From Fratercula arctica (lineage: Eukaryota > Chordata > Aves > Charadriiformes > Alcidae): a DNA stretch of 64,000 bases. A program made the translations under genes and the position numbers. The stretch covers positions 33,256,727-33,320,726 of the forward strand of contig CANTUZ010000001.1 in the NCBI GenBank assembly GCA_947846985.1. The letters run 5' to 3'. Shown one piece after another: positions 34,991-46,882 of this stretch (position 1 is its first letter; each line of letters opens with the position of its first letter). The notes under the pieces were generated by a model. That model saw nothing but the letters and a program-made list of their open reading frames with translations. It did not search any database and was not told the DNA's origin.

Positions 34991-37900
34991 GTCAAATACA
35001 AAATAACCTCCACAATCCTTCCAGTCCCTTTTGATTAGCTCATTTAGTCAGTGTGCTCTTTGCTTGCTTCTGTACTGATAATTCAGCCAGTAAAGCTCAG
35101 CTGGGTACCTCTATTCTTTTTTACTTGTCCTCCCATTTTCCATCTCATGTACACATGTTCTCGAAAGCATTTCTATCCAGGATGCTGCGGCAATGGCAGA
35201 GAATAGAGATGAAAGGCTCCATTTCGATTTTACCTTGCATTCTTATAATTCCTCCCCACTTTCTGGCAGTATAACCCTTTGTGGTTGCAGCCTGTAGTGT
35301 TTCGGATAGCTTATTCCTTTGTGTTCCATTTTCTTTGAATTTCTTTGTTCTTTCCATTGTCTGTAGCCTTCACTACACCTAAAGTCAATAGGAATCTTGA
35401 TATCGATTTAAGTGTGGCCAGAATTTCAACAGAAGCTCCTCCTGTATTATTTTTAAGACTTTTTTTCTTTCTTTTTTTAATGCAGGCCATTAAATATGCA
35501 TGGTGTTTTATAGCAAAATAAAAGCACTGCCTCACAAGAGACTTTATTCTAAGGCCCCATTTTGACAATTCCTGTCACTTGCCTGGATCCTGCAGGATCT
35601 CCTAGATGATGAAGCAAGGTTCAAAGCAAAGTAGCATGTGCTTGAATCCCGTGGAAATCTGTGCTTGATTTTGAGCTGTTTTGCTGAGTAGGGATGGAGG
35701 TAAGGGCCTGATGCTTCTCAGAACTGAGCTGTAAATTTTGTATGGAAATGAACAGTAAGGCATGAGAGTAAGGCATTAAAACAAGGGAGGAAAGACGGAG
35801 GTTTCACCCAAAAGGTTTTCTGATTTGGGTGTGCACACATATCATGTGGCTTGCACATCTAAAATTGTTCAGGCTGCTTGTAAGTGAAGGAATAAACCTT
35901 GTAAATATGAATGTGAATAACCCTATGCAGCTCTGGCTGGTTGAAATACTTACTCCCTTCAGTAGGCACTAGTCTTGCTTCATGTCAAATCACTGGATTC
36001 ATCCCAAATGGTGTAGTTTGTGATGATGACAGAGATAATATGGGGGCAGGAAAAGAGTTTTGGAAAGGGATAGACTATGTGGGAGGGAAAGGTGGACACA
36101 GAAGGAGGGACCAAAAATACAGAAGTCAGATAAGACTGGAGGCAGTAAACAAAGAAAGGAGGAGACAAGTCATGGCAGGCAGGGGAACATAAGGTATGGC
36201 AACAAATGGAGAAGTGAATGTTCTGACATAAGAGGTGTGAGACGATTTTTTTGTTTGACTACCAGAAGAGCCTATGGCTGTTGAAGCCTCCTCATCCACC
36301 TCTCTATTCTTTTTCTTCAGCAAAAGAAACCGTATTATGCCCCCCAAAAATATAGCCCTCTTGATCTCTTAGGAACATTCTAATCTGCAGGATCCCTGGA
36401 CGATTATTACTTAGAAAGAGTCCCTTCACTGAATGGGACCTGAACCAGAGTTCAGTCACATTTATGATGTTTCTTCATCTCAGAGTTCCCTTGGAGTTCT
36501 TTTTTTGGACAGGCTTACAAAAATAGTTGTTCCTACTTTTGCTATTTTTAAATCTGAGAACTGAAAAAAAGGTCCGCCTAACCATAAAAACCACCGAGAA
36601 CAGCTAATTAAATGCAGCACGCTGGGGATGGCTTATAATCTTGTCAAGCTGATGAAGAAAGTAGCATTCACTTCATCTGTCTTTGAGTTAGTGGGGTGAG
36701 GGAGTTGCGTGGGGTATTTTTAAGGTTTGTTTCTGGATGTCAACACAAGGTCCATAAAGTCGGTTCTGTAATATAAGAAGGTGGCGTTAAAAGAGCAGGT
36801 ACTGTACATTTGTACCTGCCCTACTGCGTTGTGCTGGCCTGATGTCAGGTTCCTGTTTGTTGAGAAATGACATGGAGTTGAAGTGGTCTTGTTGAGTTCA
36901 AGTGATTTATCACATGGCACAGCGCCAGCACTTGCTGTTACACCAAGCTGTCAGTTTCTTTGTTGTAAATTAAACCACGTTTCACAACCTAAGAGATTTT
37001 CAAAGCTTATTTTGTAGACAGATTTTCTAGCAATACCTTGCAGGACAAACTGGGCTCTCTTTAATCCCAGTGTATTTTTTTTTATTTCAAAGTTTAACAA
37101 GGAGCGTTCTTCCATTTCTAGAACTCTTAATTATTGTTACACATACCTCAGACAGGTTACTGTGCAGGTTTCAGTATAAATCCTGAAAATGTGTTGTTTT
37201 CAGTGTCCCCATAATGCTCCGTCTTTCACTCTTCCTCACTGAGTGTCTAAGCTGAAAGAAGAAGAAAGGAAAACAACAGCTGCTGACGCTGAGATTCAAT
37301 GTTTTTTCAAGACAAGGGATGGTAATTTGTGCTGTGATGTAAGTTTTTTTTTTTTTTTTCTTCTTCATCTATGTGGAAGAATCTACTTATTGTATTGTGA
37401 AAAAATATTACTTCCTGAGTTACTGACATTCACTCAGCCTCTTAATAACCCCCACAAGCACATTGACGAGGACCAGTCTGAGTCAGGTGGAAGAAGAAGG
37501 GGAACGAACCACCAGCCCAGACAAACCTCCTCTTGGTTGCAAATATGGTAGGCCAAATCAAAGGAAATTTAGAAATAATATACTGTAATTTAGAGATAGG
37601 AGACTTAGAGTTGTTTCTCATTCTTTCTAGTATTCAGGTAGGTGAGACAGGGTAGACAGAAGAGGAAAACATCCTTCTTCCTCTGGTTAGCCTTGTAATG
37701 GCAACACCAAGACCCCTGCATCAGGACAAGCGCAGAAAAGGCAAGGCTGCCAGTAAAAGGTGACCCAGCTGCCTCTCTCTATAAGAGTAAATTAAGCTGA
37801 TCTTGGGCGGGCTCGTCCACACTGTTGAACCATAAGAAATTAGTTGCTCTGGGCCAGATAGCATTTTCCCACAGAATGTGGGTACAGCTTAGGGTTTGGT

Positions 37901-39831
37901 GCAGGCCAAGTAGTTTCTCCGAAAGCATCTTTTTGGGGAGAGAGAAGGGTTGCTGCTGCAGGGACTCTCAGCATGTTGTGCCAGTTGGTTTCAGGGGACG
38001 AGAATGGTCCCTGTCTGGTTTTGATTGCGAGTACAGATGTAGTTGTTGGCAGTAGGGCAACAGCTGAGGAATGGCAGCCTGCAAGCTGACTTGCCACACA
38101 GCAAAATGATTTGGGAAATAAATCACTGGAGGCACCGTTCTCTCAGTCTGTCCAAAAAGGTGCAATTTGGGGATATAACAGAGAAGTCCTGTGGTTTTCT
38201 CCTTTATCATGCTGTGTCTTACGACTATGTCTTAAGGAACCTACAGCCACCCAGACGGCAAGGAGACCAAACAGTAGCCTCCTCTTCTCTGACGGAGCTG
38301 CAGCCATGATTCACCTTCTTTTTGATACCCATGGGTTTTTTCTGGGTTTTTTTGTTGTTGTTGTTGTTTTGATTAAAAAAAGACAACAAAGAAACACAAG
38401 ACGCCCACAAAACCAAAACCAAAACAAAACAAGGATGCTGTTTATTTGTGGCAGATGAGTCATTTTACTCAGCTGTCAAAATCTATGTCTTCATTATATA
38501 AATCAGTAATGGCATTTGCTTTCATATCCAGCTGATGACCTGTGGTACGCTTTGCTTTAGGACTCATGCCTTGCATTATCTGCAGTCTTCTCCGGGGTGA
38601 TATTTCCAACTTTTATGTTTTCCTCCTTTGCCAGTCAACAGCAATCGCATCTGTTTCTCCCTCTGTGGCAGGTGAACTGGGTAACAGGGAGGGGCTGCAT
38701 CTGTAAATGTGTGAAAGGCAAATTCTTTTATGAAAGTAAACAGTATGATAACAAAAAGACTGAGGATTTGGCCCAGATTAATTAAAGAAAAATATCTTCT
38801 TTTCATGACTCTGCAATCTGTCTACCATTTCTCTTATCGATGTCACATGTCATTCGCCTACATGCAATTTTAGCCTTGGACTTAATGCTAAGATGTGTTC
38901 AGTATAGCACCAAATGCCTTTCAGGACTGTTGCCAAAAATATTCTTTTTCCTATCCAAAACTGACCTGGAGACTCTTAATTCATTCACTTACAGCATCTA
39001 GCCTTGACTACTGTAATTCCTTGGTTTGCTGGGCTTGGAGCCAAATCAATTGGCAGACTCCAGCTTAGTCAGAATTCAGCGACGAGGCTTCTGACCCAAA
39101 CCACGCCAGCTCTGTATCCTCCCTGCACTGTGAATCTATATTTGAAAAGCACGTTAAACATTTACTGTAACAGTTTCCTTTACACTGTAATTTTATGGGT
39201 GGAATTTTTCCTTTACCCTGCATGTCAACTGTCGCACTCTTACAGAATTTTTCTGAGCTAAATTGCCATATACTCTACTCTTGCACTTAGAGTAATTTTG
39301 TGCAAAGCCCTTTTCATCCTGTACCACTAATTGGTGGAATTTGGAGTGAAATTCTACATGAAATCTGGTTATTTTATCTGCCAGCAAAGACATGTTTTTC
39401 TTTTAACACATTGTGTTTCGGTCTCTATTTTCTTTTTTCTTATAAAGCGTTATGAAACATTTGCTGATGTTCTTTATTATTGCATACAAGAAATTAAAAA
39501 TAATCACGTATGCATGGCAGCTGATAACGTAATAAGTAAAGGAAAAAAATGAGTACTTCTTGTCTCCTGAACTCGAGGAGAAATTTCAGCCTTTGCTCCA
39601 TCATGTATTTAAAATAGCCTGCTTGATACATGTAATGGAGGGTAAAAGTGTTCTCTCTACCTCTTAATCTACAGATGAGACTATACTTTGGTTCTCATTT
39701 ATTTATGTTCTTCTCTGTTAGTGTCACTTTCAAATATCCTGCGTCAAAGATTCTCTTGCCAGGAGATAATTCTAGTTTTCCCTTTAATCCAATCTTGCAT
39801 GCAACTTCTGCAGGCATCGTTTAAGGGATTT

Positions 39832-39854
39832 TTGTTGTTGTTGTTGTTGTTGTT
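39832..39854. repeat. (TTG)n microsatellite
   Basis: Seven TTG units run without interruption within the exon D-E intron. A shorter GTT run occurs near 38352-38367. Confidence 0.9.
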
Positions 39855-41758
39855 CCTGGCTTTTCGGGTAGTTTTTACGTTTATACTTGATAACAATACC
39901 CTATTCTGGTAGCACCTTTTATGGCAACAGAAACTGAGGTTTAAACTTTCATTTAATATGCTTACCATGATCTGGCACCCCTAATAAACTATGTTGTAGT
40001 TACACTGCATTTGTTAAACATTGACACTTGCATATCACTCTAGGCTTAGTTGTTTGGGTCTTTTTAGTTATTTATAACTCAGCAGAAAAACAATTAGATA
40101 ATAATCCTTTATCTGAAACACACCACATAAATTACCAGCCACAGAATAAGTTGTTAGGAAAGATGCAATTATTTACATCCTGTAAGTTATATTGATAGGA
40201 AAAACAACGACGTTGTATGGACCCTTCCAGAACAATGCGGGTTTTTAAACCCTATTTTAGTAAGGAAACAGCTTTGCATATGGTCAATGAAAATTTGATA
40301 TAACATAGAACTTACCAACAGATGTTTGACAATTAATATTTCATGTTACTTAATAATTCTACTTACCAGTCACAGTTGACAGTATAGCGCATCGTGGAGT
40401 TCAAGGTGCCTTAGAGAGATAGGTATGATCTGTTATTTCATTTTGGAAATTTCTTTCCGGAGTTCAGGAAATAGTCTGAAAACTGTGGTCAGCAGCAAGA
40501 CTGGGAACAACTGTTTCACTCAGATTCTGCAGATATCATCCCAAAATCTGGAGCCTCTCTTCGGCCACATCTTACCCAGACATGGCAGAAAAGTGAGTTA
40601 ACTGGAGAGTTTCTCAGCTGATATAAACTTCCCTGGCTTCCCCTTAGGGATGAATCTACCATCCTTACGGACTGTGTGCTGCTGGATCGCTCACCCATAC
40701 AAATTTGGTCGTGGTCAGGGATGGGTACATTATGTCTTGTCTTCCAACTATCCAGAGCACAAGCCAGCTTCAGGCTTCTTCTGACCTATGAACAAACGTG
40801 AACTGGCAGAACGGGTTTGTATTGGATTGCCATCTCGTAACACGTGAATGCAGGATTTTGATGCAGTACAAAGAGATGTGAAGCCACTTTCCCATACTGT
40901 CAAACCATGGCCTTGGCTGCTCTTTAGCTCTAATGTAATGCTTGGAGACCTTTTAGGTTGGGTGTTACCAGTGGGTGTTTGCAACACTTCATAGCCTAGG
41001 TTGCTGTGTATATTAAAATTGCTATACGTACATTCTTTGAATACGGAGTAGGGGGATGTTGGTCTTTGATACGTACTAATTTCATATTCTCCTCTGCATT
41101 TCCCTTTTTTTATCCCTAGCTGCCTATTGTGAAAAGTTTCTTTAAATGCCTTGATTTTTAGCATGTATCCTCATAGTACCCTCCCTACCTCCTTCAGTTT
41201 TTTTAATTCCTGAAAGTTAGCGAAGTGAAGGAGATCCTTTTTCTGCTCACTTCATCTACTGCAGTTATGCAAGAAAAACTCTTTGACATCTTCCTAGCTT
41301 GTGTTTCCATTGAGGAGAGTTTCTGAAATGATCAGATAATGACTTTTGATAAATCTTAGCACCTGTTCACAGAATGGAAGTTAAACACTTTAAAGTTCAA
41401 ATGTTTTTCAAAATTTGGATGATCTTATTAATACCTGTTAGTGGAAAATGGCAAACCAGCTCTTTCTCATATCTTTGTGAATCTTTTCTACTTGAATTTC
41501 CACTTGCAAACTAAGAACAGATTGTTAATTAAGCAAGATTTTCTGAGCACCTGGGTCATCAACACAACGATAGTAATTAAATTCTAGCCTCAGTTTCTAT
41601 ACACATAATAATGGAGTGCTTTAGCATTTTCATTCTTTTCAAATTAATTGAATAAATATACACAGCATAACTTCCTTGATAGATCTACCCTTCACTCCAA
41701 GCAAGTTCTAATAGGCTGAAATTATCACATCTGCTATTAAAACTTGAATGGATCACAA

Positions 41759-41815
41759 ATCATAGAATCATAGAATTGTTAGGGTTGGAAGGGACCTTAA
41801 AGATCATCATCCCAG
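41759..41815 (-). mobile_element. CR1 LINE 3' terminal stub, antisense
   Basis: ATCATAGAATCATAGAATTG followed by TTAGGGTTGGAAGGGACC and TTAAAGATCATC is the reverse complement of a CR1 3' end with two tail octamers. Only about 57 bp survive, a typical extreme 5' truncation. Confidence 0.93.
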
Positions 41816-43344
41816 TAGTTTTTGAGGCACCTTCTTTGGTGGAAATTACATATAAGTATTAATTTTAAAAGACTGCATTTCTTTTCTAGGGCTTTAGAAG
41901 TTAATTAACGAGCCCTGATGATTGCAAAGAAAAACTTCCATATGTGATTCAAAATGTTGCAATCGTTCTGAATCTGAAAGCAGCCCGCAACAGCGGTAAA
42001 AAGAGAGAGCAGGAGAAATAGGCTCCTATTCAAGCAAGTGGAGTTAACTTTCAGATCTACAGGTGAAAGATACATAACTGACTTACTAGGTGGGCTCACC
42101 GTTTTAGGAGAGATAGGTTGTTATGTATAATAAGATCCTCCACATCTGTTACTTGAGTGGAGGAGGAGAGCAGCAATCGATGAACTCGACAAGAGACCAG
42201 ATCAGAGGGCATAACAGCACTCCTGCCACCATTTCTCAGTGAAAGAGGTGGGAGGGAGGTGCTGCACGCGGCAGTTTTGCAGAACAGTGGGCATCATTTC
42301 AGCCCAGGAATCTAAAGAGACGGATAGCCAAGAACCTTGTAAAGAGTTGAAGCATTTTTTCAGTTTGAATTCATAGGGCAGCACAGCTGCTCTCTCAGGA
42401 GCACAGCCCAGGTCTTTTGTAGAAAATCTGGATTTCTTGGTGGTCTTGCAATTAATGGGGATTGAAGCAACTTACATCTTGGTGAAATCGTTTCTAGGTA
42501 GATCACTGGTGTGGAAGGGCAATGTTGCTTGTAACTGATGCGAAGAGACAGAAAAGAGTGTTGGGAGAAAAGTTTTTGATTTAGGATGAACAAGTAGCTA
42601 AAAACTTAAGGATCTCAACTGTCCTAGGTAATTGACCTAAATATTGATGTCTAGCTTCAGAACAGATTCCTTAGAGTTGAATGAGGGAAGCCCATTTCAC
42701 ATCTCTTTGTCATCTTATATGCGCAAAAATGCAACTGTTCATGTACATAAACATACATAGGCCATGGACACAGGACAGAGTGACCTACCACAGGTGAGCC
42801 CGTTTATATTAAACAAAAGAGAAGCAGCAGCTGCAGCTACAGAACGCAGCATTAATGTATGGTTCAGCCCTTCCCATCTGCTGACAAATTCCCGCTATCA
42901 GACAGTCACCCTTCGAAGCAGAGCCTGCTTGTCTTTCACGCTTTCATTTGCCCAGCCCGCTCCTCTGTAGGCAGCTGCCGCAGGGCAACACGCGTCAGGT
43001 TTATGCCTTGAGTGTCATTTGTGTAGACGCACACCTGGAGCCACACACGCAAAGGCACGTGGCTGCACAGAGAGCTAGAGCAGACATCACGGGGAAGCGG
43101 CTGCATGCGTGTTTTTTGGTACATAGTTATGAGTTGTGTAGACTAAAGTTATGGAGACAGACTTGAAGGGAGACATCTCCAACATTGATAAAATGTAAGT
43201 ACAAAAGACACATCATTGGATGGATATTGATGATGTTGTTTCAGTAATGACATCATCCATAGACTCCTAGTGTCTTTGCTTTGCTTCTCTATAGTGATCA
43301 CAACATAAATTGCTTGTCTTGTTTGACTTCCTTGTTCACCAAAG

Positions 43345-43451
43345 TTGAGCAGATTGTCGCCGTTTTCAACGCTTCTACCAGACAAAAAGCTTGGGACCAT
43401 TTCTCGAAAGCCCAGCGAAAGAACATAGACATTTGGCGAAAGCATTCTGAG
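43345..43451 (+). CDS. ENOX1: ENOX1 coding exon E: helical segment
   Basis: This exon has 107 nt, entering in phase 1 (two bases complete a Phe codon) and leaving in phase 0. It encodes EQIVAVFNASTRQKAWDHFS and KAQRKNIDIWRKHSE. FNASTRQKAWDHFSKAQ is ENOX1-type; the ENOX2 equivalent differs in this stretch. The acceptor CACCAAAG has a short pyrimidine tract (TTTGACTTCCTTGTTC), in which TTTGAC may serve as branch point. The donor GTTGGT (43452-43457) is weak. Skipping this exon alone would shift the frame. Confidence 0.97.
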
Positions 43452-44548
43452 GTTGGTGATTTTATTATTACTTTCTATCCATCATCTCACAGCTGGATTG
43501 ACACAGAACGAGTGCGATTGTAGCTGGACATAGTGTATTCAGCAATATTTACGGCTGTCGTTTTAGCTGTTAATCAACTGGCCGTTATACAGTCTCATCT
43601 ACAGTATGAATTGCTCCCATTGCTCTCATTATGATAATAGTCATTAAATAACACTAAGACAGAGAGCAATGTGTTTTTATTTTTCATGCAAAATTTGGGA
43701 AATCATTGGAGGATTATGTTTACTATCTAAAATAATGAACTGAAGCAGTGAAATTGGGAACAATATTTTCAACTAAGGATAGAATTAAGAATTATTTCTG
43801 AAAAATATCTTTTTAGGAGTCATCGTGATCTGTTTTTAAAAGAAGCATTCTGTAGCGCAGATTTCTTTTTTTTCTTGTTGTGCCATCATATGGTCATTGT
43901 AAGATGACTTTGCCTGAAAACAAAATACAGAATTTCTTTCCTAAGTAATGACTGAAGCACATTAAGTCCAGAATTATGACATACTCCTTCCCATTTGTTT
44001 TATGTCTACCTTTAAAAAAGCAGATACATCTCTTGTATTGATTCTAAGTATTATGCTTGCGCAGCAACCAGTGTAAATGTAATCACACCACCACACAGAG
44101 TTAGCAATGTGGGACCGTGCATGTGTGACTGTCATACGCATGAGCAGAGGAAACGGGATTCTAATTCCCCTCGCTGCGAGCGGCAGCAAAGTAAGCAACA
44201 GACCTCATCCTGTGTTTTGGTCATCCAGCTTTCGTTTTTAATTCAGTATATACGCTATGAGCCTGTATTTTAAAAAGTAAGTACCCCTGTCTTTGTTTTC
44301 TTTCTTTCTTCTTCCTTTTTTTTTTTTTTTAATATAAGCAACTTACATACAGTGGGTTTACCTTCATGTAGTACAGTATGTTGATTGTTAGTATCACAGT
44401 CCTCTAAATGATTTTTCTGTCTCAGAATAAAAACTTTAGAAGGTAAGGTGCACTTATTTAATTATTTTGTAGTACACTTGTAAAATAAGTGTTGTACGCT
44501 TAGTTTGAGAAACACTAAAGTGCTGTGATATAAATCATTTGGATAACA

Positions 44549-44695
44549 TTTTAAGTGCCCATTAACTAATGCTAAATTACAGTTGAATACCAATGGCACT
44601 AAATGTAACATCCACATGAATACCAAATGAATTCTTTATTATCAGTGCTATTGTGGTGAATATCAAATGACTTCACAATAATGGGACACTTAAAA
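44549..44695. repeat. Imperfect inverted repeat, 16-bp arms around about 114 bp
   Basis: ttttaagtgcccatta (44549-44564) is matched by its reverse complement with one inserted base (44679-44695). The interior is AT-rich and unassigned. It may be an old terminal-inverted-repeat remnant or coincidence. Confidence 0.6.
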
Positions 44696-45954
44696 TAAAA
44701 TGTTGGCATAATTTATTGGTACAAACTGTATTTTGCATTTTGTTCACAAATATTTCATATAAGTAGTGAATAAAGCCTTTGTTCAATTGAAAGTTGGGAA
44801 GTTGGGGACTGATGTTTGTCTTATCTTTTAGAGAAGTACGAAAATATGATTTGCTAGTAGCTTATTTCAATAATATTAAGACCATCCCTTCTTAAACTAA
44901 GTTTCTGTAAAGGGATGTGGTAGTCATTCATTTGCTGGCTTCTAAATCTTTAATAAACAGAAATGTGTGAGAGTTGGACTTTCCAGAAATGTTAATTCAT
45001 TACTCGCTTTTTCAAATACTCATCTTTTTTTTTTTTTTTTCTAAGAAGAGGACAACAAAACCAATTCAAAAACATGTGAAGGCTCTCGCTGAACCAATAT
45101 ATTTTAGAAATGCCATTTTTTCAGATGCGAAATATGATGGAAATGTACCAAATGGCATCTTTGACTTAAATTATATTTTTTAACCAGGACATTATTTGCT
45201 AGTTTATTTAATTACCTGATCACTTTCCCTTTGTTACTGAATTTAAGAAAGCTGTGGTAGACCCCAAGCCCAAAGCAAACACTCATACACAATAGACATA
45301 CTCCAGGAAGATTATTAGCTTTACTGATAATATAGACATTGACGCATCAAGGACATTTATCCGCTAAAGAGGGAGTAAATGTAAGCGGATATCTGCTCAT
45401 GTATGCACTATACTTCCCCAGAAAAAAAGTGCAGGCGGCCTTTTCCAATAAGGAATTAAGAAATGGATTGCTAATTTCTTCCAGAGGTGTCTCTGATTGT
45501 ATGAGACACTGCTTGACAATTTACCTTTTTAATCACTTTTTTTTTTTTTTAATTTGAAATTATCCTCATGTAAAACACCCCCTAATTAGCTTCCTTGCCT
45601 TTCCTGGGACTAATGGACACATGTACATTTATCAGAGTGTTTGAGATCTGCCGATGAACCACGGGTACAGCTCGAGGGAAACGCCTTCGCTTTTTTCCAC
45701 CCAGTCCCTCTCTGACAGCTTATTGTTAATTGCACGGAGCAGCGCTCGGACTCCTCAATGCTGTCTCCTCCTTCCACGCGACTCTTCCTTGTTTCAAAGA
45801 TTTCAAACCACCTCGGTGGGAATTAGGCTCTTTGTCGGCAGAAAAATTAGCTGTCTGTGGACTGAAAAGGCCTACACTAATCACGGCGCAGCATCCCTGT
45901 GTTACACCTGACAGGATTATTAGGACAAAATAGAGTCCTCTCAATCTTCTCCGG

Positions 45955-46135
45955 GCTGCTGTTGAAAAGCCAGCCGCTACGCCCGCGCCGGCTTTTCTAC
46001 CCAGAACAAAGACCGTCTAGACTCCCAGGGAGCCCGCCTGCCTGCTGATCATTTACCCAGTGACACGTCCAGGGGCTCCCTGCCCGCCTGCCCTCGCAGG
46101 AGGAGACCGGGCTGTCCACGCTGGCGCTTGTTTTG
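45955..46135. other. GC- and CpG-rich patch with nested repeats
   Basis: This stretch stands out from its AT-rich surroundings and carries several CpG sites. Inverted repeats are visible at 45964-45974 with 45987-45997 (10 of 11 bases) and at 46026-46035 with 46073-46082 (perfect 10). A direct repeat gcccgcctgcc occurs at 46032-46042 and 46082-46092. It is about 630 bp upstream of exon F. A regulatory function is possible but unproven. Confidence 0.55.
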
Positions 46136-46764
46136 GGTCGAGATGCAGAGATTTTTCAGGACAGTGTTATTGGGCCGGGTGTTTTAAATCCCAGATGATC
46201 TGGGCATAGGGACAGAGGGTGAGATTCCTTTGCCCAGCATTCAACACCTACAATATAGAGCGCTCCATCCGCACTGGCTGCTCTCGGCTCCCTTTACCAT
46301 CAGCAGGGAGAACTAGGCACTTTTAGGGTATAGTTAACATGACTTTGTTTAACGGAGACACCCGCACTTGGCCGGATGAATCCTACCCCAAGTGGCAGAG
46401 AAGCCAGAATTATCTATCTCTTAAGCAGGCTGACAGTCTCTTTATCAGTCTGCTTTATACACAACTTTAAGCGTTATCCCTGCTGTTAAAGCATTCTGCT
46501 GTGCTTAGTAGAACTAAAGATCACTCGACGTGGAGACTCACTTTCTCTCTTGTTTTCCCTGAGTGTTACCTTTTACAAACTCCAGTCTTTCACAGGAAGA
46601 ATTCCCTGTGCTGCTGTTCTTATGAATATTCATATACAAATAAATATGATTACAATGATAAATGATGTATAATTAAAATCAGAGCAGTATTAAAAACAGG
46701 TACTAAATAATACATAATGACTTTATGGGAGTTAATACTGACAAAAGGTCATTTTGGGTTTTAG

Positions 46765-46882
46765 GAGCTCCGAAATGCTCACAGTGAACAGCTCATGGGA
46801 ATCCGCCGGGAGGAGGAGATGGAAATGTCCGATGATGACAGTGGTGACAATCCCAGTAAAAAGCTGAGAGTAGATGATTCAG
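46765..46882 (+). CDS. ENOX1: ENOX1 coding exon F: acidic segment before the C-terminal coiled coil
   Basis: This exon has 118 nt, entering in phase 0 and leaving in phase 1. It encodes ELRNAHSEQLMGIRREEEME followed by MSDDDSGDNPSKKLRVDDS and the first base of the next codon. IRREEEMEMSDD is shared by ENOX1 and ENOX2. The EEMTE motif described as the inhibitor-binding site of ENOX2 would follow here and is absent, replaced by SGDNPSKKLRV as in ENOX1. The acceptor GGGTTTTAG (46756-46764) and donor GTAAAG (46883-46888) are acceptable. Exons E and F together are 225 nt, a multiple of three. The frame stays open for 87 codons past the donor, to a stop at 47143-47145. Confidence 0.97.

Larger units (their letters stand above)
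27792..43344 (+). other. ENOX1: ENOX1 intron between exons D and E
   Basis: This is the longest complete intron in the window (15,553 nt). It contains a short GGT-rich run (27825-27850), the 326-bp homopurine satellite (28481-28806), a CR1 tail in sense (32706-32879), a 24-base A run (34967-34990), a (TTG)n run (39832-39854) and a CR1 tail in antisense (41759-41815). The acceptor at 43343-43344 (CACCAAAG) is unusually purine-rich just before the AG. A more pyrimidine-rich AG lies 50 nt upstream. No other gene was recognised. Confidence 0.93.
43452..46764 (+). other. ENOX1: ENOX1 intron between exons E and F
   Basis: This 3,313-nt intron has weak donor GTTGGT and acceptor GGGTTTTAG (46756-46764). 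It holds an imperfect 16-17-bp inverted repeat (44549-44564 with 44679-44695), a pyrimidine run near 44291-44332, and a GC- and CpG-rich patch (about 45955-46135) with nested inverted and direct repeats. No other gene was recognised. Confidence 0.93.

Noticed and set aside
43293..43344. Upstream AG (43293-43294) as the true exon E acceptor
   Set aside because: It would add 50 nt and shift the frame into stops. The 43345 start restores the conserved ENOX1 reading phase.
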